This document shows positions 16,842 through 25,490 of a DNA stretch of 55,890 bases, one piece after another. The notes under the pieces are model-generated. The model did not search any database. It saw nothing but the letters and a program-made list of their open reading frames with translations, and was not told the origin of the DNA. A program made the translations under genes and the position numbers. The stretch's first letter is position 1; each line of letters starts with the position of its first letter. The stretch comes from UBA5603 sp964501315 (GTDB lineage: Bacteria > Bacillota_I > Bacilli_A > Izemoplasmatales > Hujiaoplasmataceae): NCBI GenBank assembly GCA_964501315.1, contig CAZCSO010000012.1:1-55890 (forward strand), given 5' to 3'.

Positions 16842-16889
16842 AAAAAAAACCTCCTTTGCATACATCATACGCAGAGGAGGTTGTTTTTT
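16842..16889. terminator. Bidirectional terminator hairpin that contains a ribosome binding site
   Basis: A 12-bp stem with one mismatch (16848-16859 with 16871-16882) can continue inward by further pairs. Ts follow on both strands. On the minus strand it ends the HEAQH gene transcript. Its 3' arm holds AAAGGAGG, the ribosome binding site of the gene starting at 16841, and the T-run abuts that ATG. Confidence 0.85.
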
Positions 16890-16920
16890 CTTATTTATTC
16901 AATCACTTTTAACGTTGGTA

Positions 16921-17850
16921 TTAAAGACGATGGTCGTTTTTCAATAAGTCCAAAGCGATTTTGGCGACGTCACTATATCGTTCTTTCCATTGATTCAAAT
17001 CGCTGAGGAAGGGCTGATTGAACAGTGCGTTCGATAAATCGCTCACTAACCAGTATTCGGCTTGCGAATGGGCGTAATGGGGGTCATCTTTGGCAGAATT
17101 GATAAAGCGTTCTAACAACTCAGAATTCGGGTAGTAACACAGTTCGCATAATTTTGCGCGGTATTCCAATTGTGACGGAACGAGGCGCTTGCCAAAGCGA
17201 GCAAAGTCAGCGTGATGTTGCGCTTCATGCTTTAAAAACGAGATGGTAAACGAAGGTTTATCCAATTTATCGACATAACTATCCCACCGGCAATAAAGTC
17301 CCTTTTTCTTCGTCCAACCGCCTGTACCGGTACGATTAAACGACAAAAATGAAAGCCAACTATTGGATAAAAATTCTTTCATGAAAAAGACCGGTATCTG
17401 CACAATCCCAGAAGGAATTTCAACGGAGTAGACGGTTTTTTCGGTTGTTTTCCAGATATAGGGACCGTAGTATGCGGAGGTGGTACCGCCTAAGTAGTGA
17501 TATCCTAAGCGATGAACTTTGTAGCCAATAAAACCTTCAATCCAGGGTAAAGGAAACCATTTTGGAAACGAAAATTCCTGACAAAACAAGTCATGAAGAT
17601 ACTTCTTTCCTTCTTCTGGAGAATGACGTTTGCCAAAAACAAAGACAAAATAGCGGTAGTAACACGAAAGAATTTGAATCATCTCTTCGTCCGTGGTCGG
17701 ATATTCGAAAACAGGCGGTTCTTGAGCGAACACGCGTTGATAAGCCGCTAACGTATCGCTTTCATCGGGAAGTGTCGAAAGATATTCTAAAATACTGGGA
17801 ATGTCACCACTCGAGAGATATCGCGACATGATTTGACCATCAAATGGCAT
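16921..17850 (-). CDS. Uncharacterised protein with an HEAQH (HExxH) zincin-like motif
   Basis: 309 residues with no signal peptide. The segment SFLKHEAQHHADFARF contains HEAQH, the zinc-binding/catalytic pattern of zincin metallopeptidases, in a predicted helix. An aspartate four residues later could be a ligand. The rest is unfamiliar and rich in aromatic residues. The ATG at 17850 follows AGAAGGT with 7 bases spacing; longer in-frame starts would overlap the patatin gene. It ends the nadD-nadE-mnmA-patatin operon, 19 bp after patatin. Protease activity is inference from one motif. Confidence 0.65.
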   Translation of the reverse strand: MPFDGQIMSRYLSSGDIPSILEYLSTLPDESDTLAAYQRVFAQEPPVFEYPTTDEEMIQILSCYYRYFVFVFGKRHSPEEGKKYLHDLFCQEFSFPKWFPLPWIEGFIGYKVHRLGYHYLGGTTSAYYGPYIWKTTEKTVYSVEIPSGIVQIPVFFMKEFLSNSWLSFLSFNRTGTGGWTKKKGLYCRWDSYVDKLDKPSFTISFLKHEAQHHADFARFGKRLVPSQLEYRAKLCELCYYPNSELLERFINSAKDDPHYAHSQAEYWLVSDLSNALFNQPFLSDLNQWKERYSDVAKIALDLLKNDHRL

Positions 17851-17869
17851 AGTAGACCTTCTTTCTGGC

Positions 17870-18685
17870 TTATTCGGTTCGAAACGGATGGTCCTCAAAG
17901 TAGGCGCACGCATCCTCGTAACCGAGTTGATACAACCGTTTTGAATGTTCGGGATCAAATTTCAAGTGACTCCCCAACAAATGTTTCGACCGAATTTCAT
18001 AGAGTTTGACAGAGTGGTGTGCCGATAGGCTAAACCGATCAAACAAATGCAGCGGAATACAGATAATCTCATCACAACCGGCCTCAATAAGCGGCGTTAT
18101 CGGAACGTTATCGAAGACACCTCCGTCGTAATAGCGATGATCCTCAAGTGTCACGGGAGGGAAGACAATCGGTATTGAACAGGACGCCAAAATCATATCA
18201 ATCATATCGTCCTTTGCGTAATCCTTAAGACAGGGATACCAGGTTTTCTGTTCTTTCTTAATGTAATGAGAGTAGGCACTTTTAAACAGTCCGACGATGG
18301 ATTCATCTTCAGTGCCACCTTTTGATAAGGTCACGAAGACAGTTGCTCTTTTGAGTGCGTCTTCATCGATATAGTCGACGAGCCGCGCTCGTAACGCTTC
18401 AATGGTAAAAATACCATTTTCGATCAGTTTTATTTTTTCCATGCGAATGCGAGAAAAAATCGATTCGGTTCGCTTGATTTCATCGGTTGTCACGCCCAAC
18501 CATAATTGGTAGGCTTTTTCAACGGGCATGGTCGCTAACAAAGCGGCGTTCACCGAACCGATGGACGTTCCGGAAAAGACCGATACTTGATTCAAAATAC
18601 CCAGTTCTTCTAACCGTTTGGCAACACCGATCTGATAAGCACCACGCGCGCCACCGCCTGCTAGACACAACCCTAATTTGCTCAT
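17870..18685 (-). CDS. Patatin-like phospholipase
   Basis: 271 residues. The N-terminus LCLAGGGARGAYQIGV is the oxyanion-hole loop. SGTSIGSVNAAL is the GxSxG nucleophile elbow, and YYDGGVFDNVPI carries the catalytic Asp of the Ser-Asp dyad. No signal peptide is present, so it is probably a cytoplasmic or membrane-surface lipid acyl hydrolase, like bacterial RssA/YlbK relatives. The ribosome binding site is AGGAGGTCATT. It lies 9 bp after mnmA. Confidence 0.92.
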   Translation of the reverse strand: MSKLGLCLAGGGARGAYQIGVAKRLEELGILNQVSVFSGTSIGSVNAALLATMPVEKAYQLWLGVTTDEIKRTESIFSRIRMEKIKLIENGIFTIEALRARLVDYIDEDALKRATVFVTLSKGGTEDESIVGLFKSAYSHYIKKEQKTWYPCLKDYAKDDMIDMILASCSIPIVFPPVTLEDHRYYDGGVFDNVPITPLIEAGCDEIICIPLHLFDRFSLSAHHSVKLYEIRSKHLLGSHLKFDPEHSKRLYQLGYEDACAYFEDHPFRTE

Positions 18686-18694
18686 AATGACCTC

Positions 18695-19828
18695 CTAATA
18701 CTCACGTCGTTCGTCATTTAAGTAAACCGTATCGATGGTGCCTCCGCCCAAGCAGACTTCATCCGCATAAAATACCGCAGCTTGTCCAGGCGTAATCGCT
18801 CTAACCGGTTCGTTCGTCCTGACCTTCACTGTGGTTTCGTCGATCCATTCGAGGGTGACCGGTATGTCGTTTTGACGGTATCGGAATTTCGCATGGCACG
18901 CAAAAACGCCGTCAAATTTATGATTCGGTATCCAATTGACATCTTCGACGATGCATTGATTGGCGTACAACAAAAGATGGTGGTACCCTTGTCCCACAAT
19001 CAGTTCATGGGTGGCTAATCGTTTTCCAACTACAAACCAAGGCTCTAATGAAAAATCCGGATGGCCGCCAATGCCCAATCCTTTTCGCTGACCGATGGTA
19101 TAGTACATCAATCCTTGATGTTCACCGAGTTTTACACCCGTATCGGTGATGATATCGCCTTTTTGTGCCGGTAAGTAATTGGATAAAAACTGAGCGAAAT
19201 GACGTTCACCGATAAAACAAATTCCCGTAGAGTCTTTTTTCTTTGCGGTTGCCATACCATAGTTTTCCGCAATCGCTCTGACTTCGGGTTTGGTTAGTTC
19301 ACCTAACGGAAATAACACGTATTTTAGTTGTTCTTGTGTTAATTGACATAAAAAATACGTTTGATCCTTATTGGTATCGATGGCTTTTAGAAGTTGGGTT
19401 TCACCGCCAAACTCACGAACCCGTGCGTAGTGTCCCATGGCGATTTTATCGGCACCCAACGATTTTGCGACGTCTAAAAACGCTTTGAATTTAATGAACT
19501 TATTGCATAAGATATCTGGGTTAGGGGTTCTTCCGCGTTTGTATTCTTCCAGAAAATACGTGAAGACGTAATCCCAGTATTCTTTGATAAAATCATGCCG
19601 ATGAAGAATGACGCCTAATTGATTAGCCACTTTTTCGGCATCCTGATAATCGACTTCCTGAGGACAAACGTCATCGTCAAAATCGGGATTGCCGGCGATA
19701 TCGTTATTCAAAGCACTATCCCAATTACGCATAAAAAGCGCTTCGGTATCATAACCTTGCGCTTTTAAAAGGGCAACGGCGACACTGGAGTCGACGCCAC
19801 CCGATAGTCCGACGATTACTTTTTTCAC
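18695..19828 (-). CDS. mnmA: tRNA-specific 2-thiouridylase MnmA
   Basis: 377 residues, normal length. It thiolates U34 of tRNA Lys, Glu and Gln. The PP-loop SGGVDSSVAVALL binds ATP. The two catalytic cysteines are in NPDILCNKFIKF and DSTGICFIGERHF. The C-terminal domain with the typical TPGQAAVFY segment is intact. The start is GTG, preceded by AGGTGA. It is 8 bp from nadE. Confidence 0.97.
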   Translation of the reverse strand: MKKVIVGLSGGVDSSVAVALLKAQGYDTEALFMRNWDSALNNDIAGNPDFDDDVCPQEVDYQDAEKVANQLGVILHRHDFIKEYWDYVFTYFLEEYKRGRTPNPDILCNKFIKFKAFLDVAKSLGADKIAMGHYARVREFGGETQLLKAIDTNKDQTYFLCQLTQEQLKYVLFPLGELTKPEVRAIAENYGMATAKKKDSTGICFIGERHFAQFLSNYLPAQKGDIITDTGVKLGEHQGLMYYTIGQRKGLGIGGHPDFSLEPWFVVGKRLATHELIVGQGYHHLLLYANQCIVEDVNWIPNHKFDGVFACHAKFRYRQNDIPVTLEWIDETTVKVRTNEPVRAITPGQAAVFYADEVCLGGGTIDTVYLNDERREY

Positions 19829-19836
19829 AAACTCAC

Positions 19837-21693
19837 CTATCTTTTAACATCCGACGGCATCCGAAAATCACTTCTGGGCGATAAGCCGATATCCAATACT
19901 TTCGGTCCGTCCGGACTTGCTTGACGTTTGAATTGTTGCGAAAAGAAGCGATCAAAGAATTGTTTGGTTGTTTTCTTTGCGGCTTCTGCACTCATGCCAA
20001 ACGTTTTGTTGAGTAAAAATTCAATTCTATCCGGTTCATCACCGCAAACCATAAACCGATAAAGGATAAAATCGTTGATTTCGTACTTACCGATGATATC
20101 TTCAGTCTTTTGTGCTTTTTTTAGTTCCGGTGAAATCGGTGTCGCCAAAATGTCGGTGAGTGCCGCTTCTACATCTTCATTGAAGACGTGTTTGGCGTAG
20201 CTTTCAATCATGAATTGAACCACCGTTTTAGGAATCCCTGCATTGACGTTGTACATCGACATCTGATCGCCGTTGTACGTCGACCATCCGAGCGCAATTT
20301 CCGATAAATCGCCGGTACCCAAGACGATTCCGTGGTATTGGTTCGCCATATTCATCAAGAACAGCGTACGAATGCGTGCTTGAGCATTTTCATACGTGAC
20401 ATCTTCGGTCGTAGCGTCGTGCCCCAATAATTCCAGATGGTCCTCAACGCTTTCTTTGATGTCGATGGTTTTCGCCGTAACCCCGAGTCCGTTCATCAAA
20501 CGCATCGCATTTTTAGCGGTCCGGGACGTTGTGCCCATGGCGGGCATGGTGAGGGCGATGATGCCTTTACGGTCCAAGCCCAAACGATCAAATGCGCGGC
20601 AGGCGATGATTAAGGCCAGTGAAGAGTCCAGCCCTCCGGAAATGCCGATTAAAACCGTAGAAAGGTTCAAATGCTTCAAACGTTTAACCAATCCGAATTC
20701 CTGAATCGAGGCAATCTTTTCAAACGCTTCGAAACGGTTTGATTTGGGAACGAACGGCGTCGCATCCAACAAGGTATTGAAATGATAATCGTTGGATGGA
20801 TTCATTACGAAAGGGATTTGTTGATACTCTTGCGGGTACTTATAAATGGAATCGCGGAACGACGAATTGCTCCGACGGTCAAAGGCGATTTTATCGAAAT
20901 CCAAGTCAACGCACATCATATCGGTTTCTAACGAAAAATTAGCTTGTTCTGACAACAAAACGCCGTTGGCTGCGACGATATTATGACCGCCGAATACCGT
21001 TTCTGAGGTGGATTCACCCAATCCGGCGCATACGTAGGCGTAGACACCGCAGTTTTTCCGTGAATGCTCCAAAACCGTACTCCGGCGGATGGTATCTTTT
21101 CCTAACGTCTCATTGGAGGCGGATAAGTTGATGATTAAGTTCGCACCGTTGATAGACATGTAATTACCAGGCGCGATGGTTGCCCACATATCTTCACAGA
21201 TTTCAATGCCGAATTTGACTTTTTCATGGGTAAATATCAAGTTTCCAAACGGAACCTTTTGGCCTAACAACTGAATTTTTTTTACGTGTTTTACGACTTC
21301 AAATCCCGATTTGAACCAACGTTTGTCATAAAACTCCTTGGTATTAGGCAAGTAAAATTTCGGGACGACGCCCAAAATCTTTTTACCCTGAATGACCACG
21401 GCGCAGTTTAAGACCATCTCTTCGATTTCCAATGGGATACCGCAGACGATGACACCGTTATACACCGTTTGGTCGAGCAGTTTTTTTAAAGCGGCTAACG
21501 CATCGGTAAACAACGCCTTTTGAAAAAACAAGTCGTTGCACGTATAAGCCGTGATTCCTAGTTCAGGAAACGCCACGATGGCGGCTTCGTTGCCGTCCAG
21601 TGCGTTAATCATTTGATCGACGTTAAAGTCGGGATTGCCAACGGCTAGTTTGGGACTAACCAAGCAAATTTTCATAAATCCATTTTTATACAT
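19837..21693 (-). CDS. nadE: Glutamine-dependent NAD+ synthetase
   Basis: 618 residues: a fused glutaminase plus synthetase. It makes NAD+ from deamido-NAD using glutamine. The N-terminal nitrilase-like domain shows the Glu (FPELGITAY), Lys (VVPKFYLPN) and Cys (FGIEICEDMW) triad. The C-terminal domain has the ATP loop GISGGLDSSLALI and GTGDLSEIALGWST. The long glutamine-using form is seen, not the short ammonia-only one. The ATG at 21693 is preceded by GAGGT. Upstream nadD makes its substrate. Confidence 0.96.
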   Translation of the reverse strand: MYKNGFMKICLVSPKLAVGNPDFNVDQMINALDGNEAAIVAFPELGITAYTCNDLFFQKALFTDALAALKKLLDQTVYNGVIVCGIPLEIEEMVLNCAVVIQGKKILGVVPKFYLPNTKEFYDKRWFKSGFEVVKHVKKIQLLGQKVPFGNLIFTHEKVKFGIEICEDMWATIAPGNYMSINGANLIINLSASNETLGKDTIRRSTVLEHSRKNCGVYAYVCAGLGESTSETVFGGHNIVAANGVLLSEQANFSLETDMMCVDLDFDKIAFDRRSNSSFRDSIYKYPQEYQQIPFVMNPSNDYHFNTLLDATPFVPKSNRFEAFEKIASIQEFGLVKRLKHLNLSTVLIGISGGLDSSLALIIACRAFDRLGLDRKGIIALTMPAMGTTSRTAKNAMRLMNGLGVTAKTIDIKESVEDHLELLGHDATTEDVTYENAQARIRTLFLMNMANQYHGIVLGTGDLSEIALGWSTYNGDQMSMYNVNAGIPKTVVQFMIESYAKHVFNEDVEAALTDILATPISPELKKAQKTEDIIGKYEINDFILYRFMVCGDEPDRIEFLLNKTFGMSAEAAKKTTKQFFDRFFSQQFKRQASPDGPKVLDIGLSPRSDFRMPSDVKR

Positions 21694-21701
21694 AGGCTAC
21701 C

Positions 21702-22271
21702 TCAGAAAAGATGATTAATTTGAATGTATTCATAGATGGGCTTCGTAACGGCTGCCTGATCCATGGTTTCGCGAAATTGAGTAGATGAGATATCGACGTT
21801 AAAATCCGGAAGCAATATGAATTGGTGTCGGTGACTGGCCAACATCGGATTACTCATAATGGCAGCTTCGATGTCGGTTTGATTGCGGTTAATCACGATG
21901 AAACGGAATTCGGATAATAAACTTTCGGCATTGATCCATTTATGTAATTTAGCCAAATTATCGGCTCCGATTACAAACACGACTTCTTCCGTAGGATTCG
22001 CTTCTTGAATTCTAATCAAGCTTTGATAGGTTCCCAAGTAATCCGAATCCTCACATTCCATCGATGAAACGATGGCATTGGGCAAATCACGAATGAGCAG
22101 TTTTAGCATCTCGATTCGATGAAAATTCGAGGCCAAAGAGCGTTTCGTATACAGATTCGATACCGGTAAATAGATGAACAACGAACAGGGTAAATGCTTC
22201 ATCACGTGATGATAAATGGCTTGATGCGCTTTGGTGGGAGGGTTGAAGGCACCTCCAAATACGACGATCAT
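21702..22271 (-). CDS. nadD: Nicotinate-nucleotide adenylyltransferase
   Basis: 189 residues. It adenylylates nicotinate mononucleotide to deamido-NAD. IVVFGGAFNPPTKAHQ is the GxFxPxHxxH-type nucleotidyltransferase signature, with His replaced by Lys-Ala-His spacing typical of NadD. The C-terminal ISSTQFRE matches the ISSTxIR motif. The ATG at 22271 is preferred over an upstream TTG that sits too near AAGGAGG. It heads the NAD operon and lies 8 bp before nadE. Confidence 0.94.
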   Translation of the reverse strand: MIVVFGGAFNPPTKAHQAIYHHVMKHLPCSLFIYLPVSNLYTKRSLASNFHRIEMLKLLIRDLPNAIVSSMECEDSDYLGTYQSLIRIQEANPTEEVVFVIGADNLAKLHKWINAESLLSEFRFIVINRNQTDIEAAIMSNPMLASHRHQFILLPDFNVDISSTQFRETMDQAAVTKPIYEYIQINHLF

Positions 22272-22310
22272 GATTAGCAATCCTCCTTACAAGGTCGATT
22301 CTCTACCTTA

Positions 22311-22338
22311 ATTGTATCACAACGATTACCCTTTTCAA
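22311..22338 (-). promoter_or_regulatory. Promoter of nadD-nadE-mnmA operon
   Basis: TTGAAA (22333-22338), 16-bp spacer, TACAAT (22311-22316), with TG before the -10 box. Confidence 0.78.
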
Positions 22339-22347
22339 AGAACAATC

Positions 22348-22376
22348 TCGCCATTTTACCGTCCTTGTGCTATAAT
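22348..22376 (+). promoter_or_regulatory. Promoter of the M42 peptidase gene
   Basis: TCGCCA (22348-22353), 17-bp spacer, TATAAT (22371-22376) with an extended TGC before it. It is back to back with the nadD promoter. Confidence 0.75.
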
Positions 22377-22392
22377 AATTTGGGGTGATACC

Positions 22393-23418
22393 ATGAAAGA
22401 CACAATCGAAAAGATTTTAAACTTTGGTACGCAATTATTGGCGATCCCATCGCCGTCAGGCTATACCGAAGAAGCCATTTTATTCTGTCAAACCGAGGCA
22501 GAAAAGTTAGGTTATAAGACCGAATTCACCAAAAAAGGAAATTTAATCATCACCGTGCCAGGATTAACCTCCCGTGTGTTGGGTTTATCGGCACACGTCG
22601 ACACGTTAGGTGCGATGGTTCGAAGCATTACCCCTTCCGGGGATTTAAAATTCACGCCGATTGGAGGGCCCATCTGGCCGACGCTCGATGGCGAATACTG
22701 TTCAATCAAAACACGAAACGGAAAAACCTATCAAGGGACCTTTTTATCCACCCATCCGTCGACGCATGTCTACAAAGAAGCCAACAGCGCCGAACGGACA
22801 CCCGATAAGATGATGGTTCGTATTGACGAAGTGGTCCATTCGAAAGACGATACCGAAGCATTGGGCATTGCACCGGGAGATTACATCTTCTTTGATCCCA
22901 AGACAACCATTACGCCGTCCGGATTCATCAAAAGCCGTTTTCTCGATGATAAGATCAGCGTTGCGATTCTCTTTGGTTTGCTCTATCATTTATCCAAAAC
23001 AAAGAGTCAACCGACCCCCACATTAAAAATCATTTTATCGACATACGAGGAAGTCGGTCATGGAGCCGCCTTCATACCAACCGTCGACGAATTGATAGCC
23101 GTTGATATGGGATGCATTGGGGAAGATTTATCGTGTACCGAACAAATGGTGTCCATTTGTGCAAAAGATTCCAGCGGACCTTATGATTACCGGATCATAT
23201 CAAAACTCGTGAAGAATGCAGAAGAAAATCATCTTTCCTACGCTACCGACATTTATCCCTATTACGGTTCGGACGTATCGGCCGCTTACCGTGGTGGTAA
23301 CGACATCCGCGGCGGATTAATCGGTCCCGGCGTTCATGCCTCTCACGGTATGGAACGGACCCATGTCGATGCATTGGAAGCCACATTAAAATTACTATTA
23401 GTGTACATAAAGGAGTAA
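22393..23418 (+). CDS. M42-family metallo-aminopeptidase
   Basis: 341 residues. M42 enzymes are large tetrahedral cytosolic aminopeptidases (FrvX/YsdC/TET type) with two metals. Visible landmarks are LSAHVDTLGAMV (first metal His-x-Asp), STYEEVGHGAAF (catalytic and metal Glu pair), AVDMGCIGEDL and the PGVHASHGMERTH end region with the last His. The ATG at 22393 has GGGGTG at a normal distance; the frame is open further up but has no ribosome binding site. The acetyltransferase gene follows after 4 bp. Confidence 0.9.
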   Translation: MKDTIEKILNFGTQLLAIPSPSGYTEEAILFCQTEAEKLGYKTEFTKKGNLIITVPGLTSRVLGLSAHVDTLGAMVRSITPSGDLKFTPIGGPIWPTLDGEYCSIKTRNGKTYQGTFLSTHPSTHVYKEANSAERTPDKMMVRIDEVVHSKDDTEALGIAPGDYIFFDPKTTITPSGFIKSRFLDDKISVAILFGLLYHLSKTKSQPTPTLKIILSTYEEVGHGAAFIPTVDELIAVDMGCIGEDLSCTEQMVSICAKDSSGPYDYRIISKLVKNAEENHLSYATDIYPYYGSDVSAAYRGGNDIRGGLIGPGVHASHGMERTHVDALEATLKLLLVYIKE

Positions 23419-23422
23419 TGCT

Positions 23423-23980
23423 ATGTTAATACGTCCTATGACCATTCACGATTCCAAACTTTGGATCGATTGGATGGATAAAGCCGATTATCATCATCAG
23501 CCTGAATGGAAAGGCTGTTACTGTCGGTACTACGAAACCAACGGTTCGACCGACGAATGGAAACAAAAATTAGGCGAAGACAATCGAAACGAAGCCATCC
23601 AGGCCATCAAAGAAGGCTATATGCACGGTTATTTGGCGTTTGAAGACGATCAGTTAATCGGGTGGGCCAATGCCGGTCATTGGGAGAATTACCCGCGTTT
23701 AAGTGCCTACGCAACGCCGTATGCGAATATGGATACGGCCATGATTGTCTGTTTCTTTGTTGATCCGCGTTACCGCCAAAAAGGCGTCATGAATGCCTTG
23801 TTATCCTATGCTTTGGATGATCTCAAAGGCTTAGGGTATGTTCAAGTTTTGGTCATGCCACAAGCTAAAGACATGAGCGTTACGACGTACAGCGGGTCCG
23901 TTCAATGGTACGAATCACATGGATTTAAATCATTGGATACGAAGATGGGACGCGCCATTTTAAAATACGATTTAACATAA
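23423..23980 (+). CDS. GNAT-family N-acetyltransferase
   Basis: 185 residues. The acetyl-CoA-binding core is VCFFVDPRYRQKGVMNALLSYAL (the RxxGxxxxL loop), and the C-terminal YESHGFKSL is the usual GNAT ending. The N-terminal WKGCYCRYYE motif occurs in a subgroup of Bacillota GNATs whose substrate is not known. It is probably co-transcribed with the M42 peptidase and ends at a strong terminator. Confidence 0.88.
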   Translation: MLIRPMTIHDSKLWIDWMDKADYHHQPEWKGCYCRYYETNGSTDEWKQKLGEDNRNEAIQAIKEGYMHGYLAFEDDQLIGWANAGHWENYPRLSAYATPYANMDTAMIVCFFVDPRYRQKGVMNALLSYALDDLKGLGYVQVLVMPQAKDMSVTTYSGSVQWYESHGFKSLDTKMGRAILKYDLT

Positions 23981-24007
23981 AACGAGGAAATTTCCTCGTT
24001 TTTTTTA
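23981..24007 (+). terminator. Terminator of the M42-GNAT operon
   Basis: AACGAGGAAA and its complement form a perfect 20-base palindrome (23981-24000), followed by six or more Ts. Confidence 0.9.
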
Positions 24008-24008
24008 T

Positions 24009-24035
24009 AAAAAAAAGCGTCCAAGACGCTTTTTT
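24009..24035 (-). terminator. Terminator of the CotH operon
   Basis: The AAAAAAGCGTC / GACGCTTTTTT stem (24011-24021 with 24025-24035) has a 3-nt loop and a T-run on the minus strand. The stop codon of the last CotH gene lies in the stem. Confidence 0.9.
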
Positions 24036-25482
24036 AATTGGATGAAAACTGAGCCAAGACAAAGTTCTTTTTATCCTCGATATAGGTGATCGAATTGCGA
24101 AGATCAAACCGTTGATTTCCCAAATGGTTATCGAGAATCAATACGGGCTCGTATAAGGCTTTTGCTTGAAGGTATTCGGCTTCAAATGCCGTTTCGTCAA
24201 ACAACGTTTCAGCAAATGTTTTCAAATACGTCAAGTAGATTTCTTTGTACCGATCGATCTTTAACAATTTATCAACCAAAATGGCTTGTTCACTGTATTG
24301 CAAGAGACCATAGTCAATGCCGTAATTGCCCGACATGTCGATGTGTTTGCCAAAACCGAGGGAACTATCGAGGTCAAAGGGGATGTAGGTAACCTTTTGG
24401 GTATAAACATCAAAGTACAAATAATAGTTGTTGTAGTTGAATCGATAATCGTCGCTGTTGCCAATCAGAAAGCCCATCGCGAGCGCTCTCAAGAACGCAT
24501 CGACATCGAGATAATCGTCGATTTGTTGCTCAAAACGGCGATCGTCGTTGACAGCTTCAAGAAAAGCTTCAAAGTCTGAAAAGTCCGTTCGAAGACCCTT
24601 TTGTTGATTGTTTTTTAACGAATAGGTATACCGTTCGTTCACATCATTTTGATTGATCCCAATCGATAACGGTTCCGTCAATTTCAACGTGGCGAGTTGC
24701 TCGATATCGGTACATTTGAACAAATCACCGTAATCGCCGATCACATTCGAATCAAATTGCTTTTCCAAAAACGACTGATCAATGGGTTCGATAAAGGTGT
24801 AGAAACCAAATCCTTTGAGTTCGCCGTGGATTTTGAAGTAAACGAGTCCATACGAGGCTTGCGATACGGTTACCCCGGCATCTCGGTAGAGCGCGTAACT
24901 GAAAGCTTCTGAAATCATCGCTTGGTCGGGTTTTCCTTCAAACACTTTCGAATACTCGAAGTTGAGCTGATTAAGATTGAATGCTTCTCGTTTCTTTAAT
25001 ACGCCGTATTCATTCGAATCCGAATCGTAATCGAAGGTTTCATTGAATTGCAACTGAAACGATGTTTGATAGTAAACCGGGCGTCCCCGCCAGTCTTCTG
25101 TTAGGGGGATATTCCGAGACGTATTGCTCTTGGTTCGAAATCCGACTTCTTCTAACGTGAACTGATTTCCTAAACCATCGTAATACGTCATGGTAACGGG
25201 AACCATCGTGTTATCTTGATAGGATCCGTACGTTTCAAAATACGTTTCCATCGACGTAATTAAGTCATCAAACGCTTGATCGCTGAATTCGACGACGATG
25301 GATTTGTACAAAGTTCGGTCGAATAGGTTTTTATAATCGGTTTTTTGTTTTCGATGATTGGCTAGACGAGTGAGTTCCTCATATCCCGTTTCGGCACTGA
25401 GGCTTTTCAGGTAGGCAAGACCAAAAATGGAGGTGATCAACACCACACCCACAATGAGTCGTTTAAGCCATACCTTCGTCAT
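24034..25482 (-). CDS. CotH-family secreted protein kinase, copy 1
   Basis: 482 residues with an N-terminal signal anchor (about residues 8-24). CotH proteins are atypical extracytoplasmic protein kinases. The active-site region is present at 341-356 (GNSDDYRFNYNNYYLY) and 366-376 (YIPFDLDSSLG), the latter with the metal-binding DLD. Upstream parts VGFRTKSNTSR (residues about 113-123) and FYTFIEP (about 227-233) also match the family. It is paralogous to the gene just upstream and follows it by 8 bp; its ribosome binding site overlaps that gene's TAG stop. The partner substrate is not evident. Confidence 0.88.
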   Translation of the reverse strand: MTKVWLKRLIVGVVLITSIFGLAYLKSLSAETGYEELTRLANHRKQKTDYKNLFDRTLYKSIVVEFSDQAFDDLITSMETYFETYGSYQDNTMVPVTMTYYDGLGNQFTLEEVGFRTKSNTSRNIPLTEDWRGRPVYYQTSFQLQFNETFDYDSDSNEYGVLKKREAFNLNQLNFEYSKVFEGKPDQAMISEAFSYALYRDAGVTVSQASYGLVYFKIHGELKGFGFYTFIEPIDQSFLEKQFDSNVIGDYGDLFKCTDIEQLATLKLTEPLSIGINQNDVNERYTYSLKNNQQKGLRTDFSDFEAFLEAVNDDRRFEQQIDDYLDVDAFLRALAMGFLIGNSDDYRFNYNNYYLYFDVYTQKVTYIPFDLDSSLGFGKHIDMSGNYGIDYGLLQYSEQAILVDKLLKIDRYKEIYLTYLKTFAETLFDETAFEAEYLQAKALYEPVLILDNHLGNQRFDLRNSITYIEDKKNFVLAQFSSN

Positions 25483-25490
25483 GAGGCCTC

